This document shows positions 1 through 5,100 of a stretch of DNA of 5,710 nucleotides, in pieces. The notes below the pieces were generated by a model. That model worked only from the letters and a program-made list of their open reading frames with translations. It was not told the DNA's origin and searched no databases. Numbering within the stretch: position 1 is the first letter of the stretch; the number at the start of each line of letters is the position of its first letter. Made by a program: the position numbers and the translations under genes. The DNA is from Hydrogenothermaceae bacterium. GTDB taxonomy: Bacteria > Aquificota > Aquificia > Aquificales > Hydrogenothermaceae. Where the stretch lies: the NCBI GenBank assembly GCA_026984355.1, contig JALSSG010000005.1, forward strand, positions 1 to 5,710. The letters are read 5' to 3'.

Positions 1-1033
1 AAGACTTAAAGGATTTGATAACTTTGCACCTTCCTTTCCTAAAGTATCTCTTGAAGGGTTCAAACAAAGTAAAGAATTTAGTTTTGAAATCAGGAGTAGA
101 GAGTTTTTTAAGTCTAACGGACTAACAGAAGTTATAACATATACATTTGTAGGAGAAGAAATATATAAAGCTTTAGACCTAAATATCCCCAAAATAAAAA
201 TAATAAACTATCTATTAAAAAGCCAAAGTATAATGAGAGATAACCTTGCAGTAAGCCTCCTTTTAACCCAAAAAGAGAACTTAAAATACCAGAATAAAGA
301 TTTATCAATATTTGAGATTTCATCTGCTTTTTTTCCAGAACACGAGGAAATAAGAGCAGGAATACTAGTATCTGGTAATCTAATAGAAGGATATAGTTAT
401 ACAGATAAAGAAAAAAAATTTAGTACTAATGTAGAATGGGATATCCTAAAACTAAAAGGTTTAATAGAAAGCTATTTACACAATATAGGTATATCAAACA
501 TAGAATATAAAGAAACAAAAATCCCTTACCTACACCCATATCAGTCAGGAGATATAATAATAGAAAATCAAAAAATAGGCTACATAGGAAAAATACATCC
601 AGAAAAAGCCCAAAGACTTGAAATTCCAGAAAATACATATATATGCGAGTTAAAGTTAAGATACGTTCCTAGAAAACTAAATGAAGAAAAACTTAAAGAA
701 GGTTATCTATACTCAATCTACATTAGAAGAAAACCTATTGTATTTAAAGAATTACCAAAATATCCAAGTGTTAAAAGAGACCTTGCTTTTGTTGTTGATG
801 AAAATTTAGAACTGAATAAATTAATAAAAGCTTTAAAAGAAAGCAGTAGTCTTATAGATAGTGTTAAACTTTTTGATGTATATTTTATAGATGACAAACA
901 TAAAAGTGTGGCATTCGCAGTAGAATTTAGAGCTTTAGATAAAAGCTTATCTGACGAGGAAGTAAATAAAGAAGTTGAGAAAATAGTTAAGCATTTAGAG
1001 AAAAATTTTAAAGGATTAAAATTAAGAAGTTAA
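1..1033 (+). CDS. pheT: Phenylalanyl-tRNA synthetase beta subunit, 3' part (partial at window start)
   Basis: This is the C-terminal 343 residues of the beta chain of the alpha2-beta2 enzyme that charges tRNA-Phe (EC 6.1.1.20, cytoplasm). The open frame runs from base 2 without a stop to TAA at 1031-1033; the family is usually 750-800 residues, so over half lies to the left. Visible parts are: the end of the B5 region and the start of the core (GLTEVITYTF, about residues 41-50 of the visible piece); the family signature around SIMRDNLAVSLL (76-87) and NKDLSIFEIS (98-107); the HPYQSGDIII / GYIGKIHPE block (178-201); and a C-terminal ferredoxin-like anticodon-binding domain (FDX-ACB, about 251-343) with YPSVKRDLAFVVD and ending LKLRS. 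An internal ATG at 233 is not the start, since homologous sequence continues upstream of it. No terminator follows the stop, so transcription may run on into the RNA and genes downstream. Confidence 0.96.
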   Translation, partial: RLKGFDNFAPSFPKVSLEGFKQSKEFSFEIRSREFFKSNGLTEVITYTFVGEEIYKALDLNIPKIKIINYLLKSQSIMRDNLAVSLLLTQKENLKYQNKDLSIFEISSAFFPEHEEIRAGILVSGNLIEGYSYTDKEKKFSTNVEWDILKLKGLIESYLHNIGISNIEYKETKIPYLHPYQSGDIIIENQKIGYIGKIHPEKAQRLEIPENTYICELKLRYVPRKLNEEKLKEGYLYSIYIRRKPIVFKELPKYPSVKRDLAFVVDENLELNKLIKALKESSSLIDSVKLFDVYFIDDKHKSVAFAVEFRALDKSLSDEEVNKEVEKIVKHLEKNFKGLKLRS

Positions 1034-1065
1034 AACTGGAAGGTTAAACGCGGAAATAATGAAAT

Positions 1066-1093
1066 TTGATAAATTAGCTATTATTACTAAAAC
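1066..1093 (+). promoter_or_regulatory. Candidate sigma-70-type promoter of the 6S RNA
   Basis: TTGATA at 1066-1071 (5 of 6 to the -35 consensus) is followed after 16 bases by TAAAAC at 1088-1093 (4 of 6 to the -10 consensus), within an A/T-rich stretch. The expected start is about base 1100, which coincides with the first pair of the 6S closing stem (1101-1102). The agreement between promoter position and RNA fold is the main support; the -10 box alone is weak and A/T-rich DNA gives chance matches. Confidence 0.42.
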
Positions 1094-1100
1094 TGAATAC

Positions 1101-1276
1101 GCTCTGCGGGGCTCGATAGGGATGTTATGTTATTCTGGGCTATAACTGGGTAAAAGGGAGCTCAACACCTGATTACCTCAGGTAGCCTATATTAGGCTCA
1201 AAGAGGTATCAGTGCGAGCACCCACTTTTTTGGCTGAACCCAGGCACACGTAGCATCCCGTCGGCTCTCGCGGAGT
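1101..1276 (+). ncRNA. ssrS: 6S RNA (candidate), regulator of RNA polymerase
   Basis: A G+C-rich island of about 176 bases in an A+T-rich region folds into a single long irregular rod, the hallmark of 6S RNA, which binds sigma-70-type RNA polymerase by mimicking an open promoter. The closing stem pairs 1102-1117 with 1260-1275 (one C-C mismatch, several G-U) and, after a bulged A1118, 1119-1130 (gggatgttatgt) with 1248-1259 (acgtagcatccc). A large internal bubble follows (about 1131-1155 opposite 1224-1247), in which ctgggt 1146-1151 or ctggg 1135-1139 could pair with acccag 1238-1243. The apical arm pairs ggg 1156-1158 with ccc 1221-1223, gctc 1160-1163 with gagc 1216-1219, ctgat 1169-1173 with atcag 1208-1212, and acctc 1175-1179 with gaggt 1203-1207. 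It is capped by agcct/aggct (1184-1198). Size, the stem-bubble-stem plan, the candidate promoter and the position just upstream of a 5-FTHF cyclo-ligase gene, as in the classical ssrS-ygfA pair, all agree. I found no tmRNA, SRP RNA or RNase P RNA signatures. Exact ends are estimates; the 3' arm is followed by TTTT (1276-1279). Confidence 0.72.
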
Positions 1277-1286
1277 TTTATCCGCG

Positions 1287-1313
1287 TGGCCTTCCATGTC
1301 ATATGGGAGGTCA
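1287..1313 (+). promoter_or_regulatory. Hairpin masking the cyclo-ligase ribosome binding site
   Basis: Bases 1287-1297 (tggccttccat) pair with 1303-1313 (atgggaggtca) over 11 base pairs, two of them G-U, around the five-base loop gtcat. The 3' arm contains the whole Shine-Dalgarno sequence GGGAGGT (1305-1311) that lies four bases before the ATG at 1315, so this hairpin would block translation initiation of the downstream gene. The 5' arm is shared with the 3' arm of the outer 6S stem, so the two structures exclude each other. Pairing is seen directly; regulation is inference. Confidence 0.5.
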
Positions 1314-1314
1314 G

Positions 1315-1881
1315 ATGAAAGATTTAATTAGAAGACGTTTATTAACTATAAGAAAAAATTACAAATATAAAGCAGAAGATTCTATCCAGATAACACGTAA
1401 AATTCTGCTTTTACCAGAGTTTAGAAAATCAAAAACAGTTCTTTTATACTATCCTCATAAAAATGAAGTAGACACTAGATTTTTAATCCATTATTTATTA
1501 AAAGAAAACAAAAAATTTATATTTTTACCTAAAGTTTACAAAAATCAGCTAAAAATAATAAAACTAACAAGTGTATCTCAACTAAAAAGAGGGTTTGCAG
1601 GCATAAAAGAACCAGAAGGGACAGAAGTATCACCAAACCTAATAGATATAGCAATTATACCAGCTATTGCATTTGATTTATATGGTTATAGATTAGGCTA
1701 CGGTTCAGGATTTTATGACAGATTTTTAGCAGGTAGTAAGATGTTCAAAGTAGGTGTAGCTTTTGATTTTCAAATAATGGACAAACTACCTTATGACAAA
1801 CATGATATACCTGTTGACCTGATAATTACACCTACACGTATTATTAAACCAAAAACTGAAAAAGGAGGAGAAGAATCATGA
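1315..1881 (+). CDS. ygfA: 5-formyltetrahydrofolate cyclo-ligase family protein
   Basis: The 188-residue product matches the 5,10-methenyltetrahydrofolate synthetase family (EC 6.3.3.2), a cytoplasmic enzyme that uses ATP to turn 5-formyl-THF into 5,10-methenyl-THF, returning a stored or inhibitory folate to one-carbon metabolism. The basic N-terminal helix KDLIRRRLLTIRK (2-14), the YYPHKNEVDTR block (45-55, Glu-Val-Asp-Thr typical of the family), FLPKV (70-74) and the signature PAIAFDLYGYRLGYGSGFYD (116-135) are all present; length is normal. I chose ATG 1315 because GGGAGGT (1305-1311) lies just before it; the ATG at 1303 overlaps that site and would add only Met-Gly-Gly-Gln. The stop TGA (1879-1881) overlaps the rny start as ATGA, so the two are probably translationally coupled. 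Its ribosome site sits in a hairpin next to the 6S RNA. Assignment to this family is firm; the gene symbol follows Escherichia coli usage (fau/ygfA). Confidence 0.9.
   Translation: MKDLIRRRLLTIRKNYKYKAEDSIQITRKILLLPEFRKSKTVLLYYPHKNEVDTRFLIHYLLKENKKFIFLPKVYKNQLKIIKLTSVSQLKRGFAGIKEPEGTEVSPNLIDIAIIPAIAFDLYGYRLGYGSGFYDRFLAGSKMFKVGVAFDFQIMDKLPYDKHDIPVDLIITPTRIIKPKTEKGGEES
1861..1870 (+). promoter_or_regulatory. Strong ribosome binding site of rny inside the upstream gene
   Basis: AAAGGAGGAG, seven bases before the ATG at 1878, is an extended Shine-Dalgarno match lying in the last codons of the cyclo-ligase gene (it encodes Lys-Gly-Gly-Glu). It supports the ATG at 1878 and, with the ATGA overlap, coupled translation. 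Confidence 0.75.
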
Positions 1882-3539
1882 TAGAAGTAATTATAGGAAT
1901 TTCAGCATTAGCAGTAGGAAGTGCTGCAGGATTTGTAGGATGTAAAGCTACTTATGGAAAAAAGGTAGAAGAAAAAGAAAAAGAAGCCCTTAAAATATTA
2001 CAAGAAAAAGAAAGAATAGAAGAAGAAGCGAGAAAAAAAGCACAAGAAATAATAAAAGAAGCCCAAATACAAGCTAAAGAAAAGGCAAAAGAGATTGAAA
2101 AGGAAGTAGAAAATCTCAAACGACAGCAGGAACTAATAATTGAAAAAGAAATACTAAAAAGAAGAAAAGAAATAGAAGAAGAATTTAAAGAACAAAGGAA
2201 AGAGCTTCAAGATTTAGAAAAAGTACTTCTTACAAAAGAAGCTCAGCTTGAAAAAAGAATAGCAAGAGTAGAACACCGAGAGGAAGAAATAGAGAAAAAA
2301 GAAAAAGAGATAAAACAGTTAGAAGAAGAAATAAGAACCTTAGAGAAAGAGCTTTTAGAAAAAGAACAAAAGCTTAAAACTGCTGAAGAACAATATATGT
2401 TAGAACTACAGAGAATAGCAAGTATGACTAAAGAAGAAGCAAAAAATGAACTTATGAAAAAAGTAGAAGAAGAAGCAAAATTAGAAGCTGCTAAACTCAT
2501 GAAGGATATAGAAGAAGAAGCAAAAAAAGAAGCAGAAAGTAAAGCAAAGTGGAACCTTGTTACGGCTATACAAAGACTTGCTCCAGAGATAACAACATCT
2601 TATACAGTATCAACTGTTGATTTACCAAGCAATGATATAAAAGGAAGAATAATAGGAAGAGAAGGAAGAAACATAAGAGCATTTGAGTATGCTACAGGAG
2701 TAGACCTTATTATAGACGATACACCAGATGTAGTAACTATATCATCATTTGACCCATTAAGAAGAGAAATAGCAAAAATATCCTTAGAAAGACTTATAGC
2801 AGATGGTAGAATTCATCCAGGGAGAATAGAAGAAGTTGTTGAAAAAGTAAAAGAAGAAATGGATGAACATGTAAGAAAAATAGGAGAAGAAACATGTATA
2901 GAGTTAGGATTTACAGATGTACATCCTGAACTTTACTATTACATAGGTAAGCTGTACTACAGAACTTCATACACTCAAAATGTTTTATTGCATACAAAAG
3001 AAGTAGCATACTTAGCTGGAATGATGGCAGCAGAACTTGGACTTGATGAAAAAGCTGCAAGAAGAGGAGGACTTATGCACGATATTGGAAAATCAATATC
3101 TCATGAGGTTGGAGGAGCACACTCTAAAGTTGGAGCAGAACTGGCTAAAAGATATGGAGAACCTGATGTAGTTATTAATGCAATCCTATATCATCATAAT
3201 GATGAACCTGCCAGATATCCAGAGGCTGTTTTAGTAGCAGCTGCAGATGCATTATCAGCAGCTAGACCGGGTGCAAGAAGAGAAGCATTACAATCTTACA
3301 TCAATAGATTGGAAAAAATAGAAGCTATAGTAAATTCATTTGAAAACGTAGAAAAGTCATTTGCTATCCAAGCTGGTAGAGAAGTTAGAATAATAGTTAA
3401 TGCTCAAAAAGTATCAGATGAAGAAGCATATTTACTTACAAAAGAGATAGCAAACAGAATAGAAAAAGAAGTAGATTTTCCAGGTCAAATAAAAGTAACA
3501 ACAATAAGAGAATCAAGATTTGTAGAAGTAGCTAAATAA
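1878..3539 (+). CDS. rny: Ribonuclease Y (membrane-anchored endoribonuclease)
   Basis: The 553-residue product has the full RNase Y (YmdA) plan. A short hydrophobic N-terminal segment (about 2-21) anchors it to the inner face of the membrane. A long Lys/Glu-rich coiled coil spans about 28-225. A KH RNA-binding domain follows (about 240-305) with GRIIGREGRNIR at 256-267. The HD phosphohydrolase domain (about 345-460) has the metal-site His372 (LLHTKE), the His401-Asp402 pair (LMHDIGK), His439-His440 and Asp457 (AAADALS). A conserved C-terminal domain ends near FPGQIKVTTIRESRFVEVAK (534-553). Length is close to the usual 510-560. In Bacillus and relatives RNase Y begins decay of many mRNAs by cutting single-stranded A/U-rich RNA. 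It is coupled to the cyclo-ligase gene by ATGA and followed by an intrinsic terminator. All catalytic motifs look intact. The coiled-coil coding part is extremely purine-rich on this strand because of its Lys/Glu content. Confidence 0.97.
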   Translation: MIEVIIGISALAVGSAAGFVGCKATYGKKVEEKEKEALKILQEKERIEEEARKKAQEIIKEAQIQAKEKAKEIEKEVENLKRQQELIIEKEILKRRKEIEEEFKEQRKELQDLEKVLLTKEAQLEKRIARVEHREEEIEKKEKEIKQLEEEIRTLEKELLEKEQKLKTAEEQYMLELQRIASMTKEEAKNELMKKVEEEAKLEAAKLMKDIEEEAKKEAESKAKWNLVTAIQRLAPEITTSYTVSTVDLPSNDIKGRIIGREGRNIRAFEYATGVDLIIDDTPDVVTISSFDPLRREIAKISLERLIADGRIHPGRIEEVVEKVKEEMDEHVRKIGEETCIELGFTDVHPELYYYIGKLYYRTSYTQNVLLHTKEVAYLAGMMAAELGLDEKAARRGGLMHDIGKSISHEVGGAHSKVGAELAKRYGEPDVVINAILYHHNDEPARYPEAVLVAAADALSAARPGARREALQSYINRLEKIEAIVNSFENVEKSFAIQAGREVRIIVNAQKVSDEEAYLLTKEIANRIEKEVDFPGQIKVTTIRESRFVEVAK

Positions 3540-3542
3540 AAC

Positions 3543-3568
3543 AAAGCCCAGTCTATTCTGGGCTTTTC
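3543..3568 (+). terminator. Intrinsic terminator after rny
   Basis: AAAGCCCAG (3543-3551) and CTGGGCTTT (3558-3566) form a perfect nine-pair stem around the six-base loop TCTATT, and the 3' arm runs into TTTT (3564-3567). It starts three bases after the rny stop and should end the pheT/6S/cyclo-ligase/rny transcript, so ymdB needs its own promoter. The symmetric stem could also act on the opposite strand, where AAAG becomes CTTT, but the T-run there is weaker. Confidence 0.85.
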
Positions 3569-3587
3569 ACTTTTAAACTACTATACC

Positions 3588-3617
3588 TAGACCAAGGTCT
3601 AATCAGCTAGTTATACT
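3588..3617 (+). promoter_or_regulatory. Candidate ymdB promoter with a dyad over the -35 box
   Basis: TATACT at 3612-3617 (5 of 6 to the -10 consensus) lies 18 bases after TAGACC at 3588-3593 (4 of 6 to the -35 consensus), giving a predicted start near 3624 and a leader of about 18 bases holding the ribosome site. The -35 box is the left half of a perfect palindrome TAGACC-AA-GGTCTA (3588-3601), and a second, imperfect pair TATACCTAG (3582-3590) / CTAGTTATA (3607-3615) surrounds it. The placement after a terminator supports a promoter here; an operator for a dimeric repressor is possible but unproven. Confidence 0.42.
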
Positions 3618-3641
3618 TTGTAAGCAAATGGGAGGTAAATA

Positions 3642-4415
3642 ATGAAATTTCTACTTATAGGAGATATTATAGGTAGAACAGGAAGAACTGCTCTAAAGCA
3701 CTTTCTTTCTGATATTATTTCAAATAAAAATATAGACTTCGTTATAGCAAATGGTGAAAATGCAGCTGGTGGTTTTGGTATAACAAAAAAGGTTTTTAAA
3801 GAACTTATAAACATGAACATAGATGTTATAACATCAGGAAATCACATATGGGACAAAAAAGAAGTTTTAGATTTTATAGACAAAGAAGACAGATTACTTA
3901 GACCTGCAAACTATCCACAAGGTGTTCCAGGAAAAGGTTATAACATATATGAAAAAAATGGGAAAAAAATTGGCGTAATAAACCTTATGGGAAGAGCATT
4001 AATGGGAATTCCTTTAGACTGCCCATTTAGGAAGTTTGACAGTATATATAAAAATATAGAAAAAGAAGTAGACTATATCGTGGTTGATTTCCATGCTGAA
4101 ACCACATCTGAAAAAACTGCATTTGGATATTATGTAGACGGCAGAGCAGATATTGTCTTTGGTACACATTCTCATGTTCAAACGTCTGATGAAATGTTTT
4201 TGCCTAATGGAACTGCCTATATAACAGATGTAGGTTTAACTGGTCCTTTACATTCTGTAATAGGAATGAAGATAGAAGAACCTATAGAAAAATTCCTTAC
4301 AGGTATGCCAAAAAAATATGAAGTAGCTACTGGAGATTTACTGTTTCAAGGATTAATTGTTGATTTAGAAAATAAAAAATTAGAAAGGTTAAGATTAATT
4401 GAAAAAAAACATTAA
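3642..4415 (+). CDS. ymdB: YmdB-family metallophosphoesterase (TIGR00282 type)
   Basis: The 257-residue product belongs to the YmdB family of calcineurin-like, di-metal phosphoesterases. The metal ligands are in order: Asp8 in LLIGDIIGRTG, Glu39-Asn40 in ANGENAAGG, Asn67-His68 in TSGNHIWDKKE, His151 in VDFHAETTSEK, and His176 and His178 in FGTHSHVQTSDE. Length equals the family norm (about 260). Bacillus YmdB hydrolyses 2',3'-cyclic AMP and cGMP in vitro and affects biofilm formation and motility; whether this protein does the same is inference. The start has GGGAGGT at 3630-3636, five bases upstream. In Bacillus, ymdB follows the RNase Y gene directly, and here it also does, but behind a terminator and probably on its own promoter. 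Since RNase cleavage can yield 2',3'-cyclic nucleotides, a link to RNA decay is attractive but not shown. The stop codon overlaps that of the convergent yggT gene. Confidence 0.93.
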   Translation: MKFLLIGDIIGRTGRTALKHFLSDIISNKNIDFVIANGENAAGGFGITKKVFKELINMNIDVITSGNHIWDKKEVLDFIDKEDRLLRPANYPQGVPGKGYNIYEKNGKKIGVINLMGRALMGIPLDCPFRKFDSIYKNIEKEVDYIVVDFHAETTSEKTAFGYYVDGRADIVFGTHSHVQTSDEMFLPNGTAYITDVGLTGPLHSVIGMKIEEPIEKFLTGMPKKYEVATGDLLFQGLIVDLENKKLERLRLIEKKH

Positions 4416-4711
4416 GACAGCTTATATGCCAGTTCATATAATGTATTAACAACAAAGTACCTGATAAACATAATAGCAAATATAACAATCAATGGAGCTA
4501 TATCTATACCACCAAATTCAGTAGGAATATATCTTCTTATAAACCTATATACAGGTTCTGTAGTACTTCTAAGAAATTTAACAATTGGATTGTATGGGTC
4601 AGGGTTTACCCAAGAGAGCAAAGCAGATATTATAACTATCCACATATAAATAAAAAGAGCGGCATCCAGTATTCTGGCAACCGCTTCTATAAAATTAGAT
4701 ATTACAAACAT
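4412..4711 (-). CDS. yggT: YggT-family integral membrane protein
   Basis: The 99-residue product (from ATG at 4711) is a YggT/YCF19 family membrane protein. It has one hydrophobic helix at about 11-33, then the family signature SWVNPDPYNPIVKFLRSTTEP (33-53), a basic stretch RFIRRYIP (56-63), GGIDIAPLIV (67-76), and a second helix at about 71-91. Length is normal for the one-repeat form. Family members have roles in osmotic or K+ homeostasis in some bacteria and in membrane-complex assembly or division-related processes in others; the role here is not known. The ATG at 4711-4709 overlaps the rplQ stop by one base (TGATG), pointing to coupled translation; a GTG one codon earlier (4714) is an alternative. 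It is the last gene of the rpoA-rplQ block, and its TAA shares TTAA with the ymdB stop. I see no clear terminator beyond it. Confidence 0.88.
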   Translation of the reverse strand: MFVISNFIEAVARILDAALFIYMWIVIISALLSWVNPDPYNPIVKFLRSTTEPVYRFIRRYIPTEFGGIDIAPLIVIFAIMFIRYFVVNTLYELAYKLS

Positions 4712-5082
4712 CACTCACTTTCATAATCAACAAGTTCTATAATTGCTAATTCTGCACTATCTCCTATTCTCTTCTTTGGTAATTTATATATCCTTGTATA
4801 ACCACCTGCCCTTTCTTTGTATAAAGGAGCTATTTCCTTGAAAAGCTTTGTAGTAGCCTTCTTATTATTTCTCAATCTTGAAAGAACGACTCTTCTTGCA
4901 TGTACTGTATCTTCTTTTGCAAGAGTTATAAGTTTTTCTATAAATGGTCTTAGTACTTTAGCCTTAGGTAATGTAGTTTCTATTTTTCCATTCTCTATTA
5001 AAGAAACAGCTAGATTAATAAATAAAGCTTCTCTTTGTTCTTTTGGTCTATGAAAACTTTTCGTTTTTACTCTGTGACGCAT
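4711..5082 (-). CDS. rplQ: 50S ribosomal protein L17
   Basis: The 123-residue product is ribosomal protein bL17, part of the large subunit near the exit of the peptide tunnel. The N-terminus MRHRVKTKSFHRPKEQREAL differs only modestly from the usual MRHR...LGR...HR.AL..N form, and the ENGKIETTLPKAKVLRPFIEKLI block (about 31-53) and C-terminal AGGYTRIYKLPKKRIGD (about 92-108) followed by AELAIIELVD are typical. The length is within the family range. The ATG at 5082 is supported by GAGGT at 5095-5091, eight bases upstream. It follows rpoA by an 18-base gap, the almost universal order at the end of the alpha operon, and overlaps yggT by one base. Confidence 0.97.
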   Translation of the reverse strand: MRHRVKTKSFHRPKEQREALFINLAVSLIENGKIETTLPKAKVLRPFIEKLITLAKEDTVHARRVVLSRLRNNKKATTKLFKEIAPLYKERAGGYTRIYKLPKKRIGDSAELAIIELVDYESE

Positions 5083-5100
5083 TATTTTATACCTCGCTTT

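Larger units (their letters stand above)
1037..1296 (+). other. Outer stem enclosing the 6S RNA core (possible processing stem)
   Basis: The segment just after the pheT stop pairs with the segment just after the 6S core. Bases 1037-1045 (tggaaggtt) pair with 1288-1296 (ggccttcca), including two G-U pairs; after a two-base bulge (AA, 1046-1047), 1048-1054 (acgcgga) pairs perfectly with 1281-1287 (tccgcgt). That is 16 base pairs closing a 226-base interior. Between the left arm and the core lies an A/T-only hairpin (aataat 1055-1060 with attatt 1080-1085, aattt 1063-1067 with aaatt 1071-1075). Such a flanking stem looks like the double-stranded processing stems around rRNA precursors, and would only form in transcripts that read through from pheT. 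The pairing is seen directly; its use in the cell is inference. Confidence 0.5.

Noticed and set aside
233..1033. A separate gene starting at ATG 233
   Set aside because: The same frame is open and homologous to PheT from base 2, and this Met is the conserved Met-Arg of the PheT core, so it is internal.
1037..1296. The structured RNA as tmRNA, SRP RNA or RNase P RNA
   Set aside because: There is no tRNA-like end or tag frame, no GGAA-capped SRP helix with its conserved loop, and no GAGGAAAGTC-type or ACAGAA-type RNase P core sequence; the fold is a simple rod with a central bubble.
1303..1314. Start of the cyclo-ligase gene at ATG 1303 rather than 1315
   Set aside because: This ATG runs into the GGGAGGT that serves 1315, has no ribosome site of its own, and would add only Met-Gly-Gly-Gln to a family whose members usually begin close to the basic helix.
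2243..2500. Minus-strand frame inside rny (and similar frames at 132-323, 426-638, 3611-3820; plus-strand 4817-5053 and 5234-5653)
   Set aside because: They lie opposite well-supported genes, give Ser/Phe/Leu-rich low-complexity products with no recognisable family, and lack convincing ribosome sites.
2433..2525. Three copies of GAAGAAGCAAAA as a DNA repeat, and the purine-only runs of 1960-2540
   Set aside because: They encode Glu-Glu-Ala-Lys steps in the RNase Y coiled coil; the low complexity and purine bias follow from the Lys/Glu-rich protein.
4402..4440. Terminators at the convergent gene ends: the minus-strand T8 (4409-4402) and the hairpin TATATG/CATATA (4423-4440)
   Set aside because: The T-run has no stable hairpin before it on the minus strand, and the TATATG hairpin is six mostly A/T pairs within yggT with no T-run after it.
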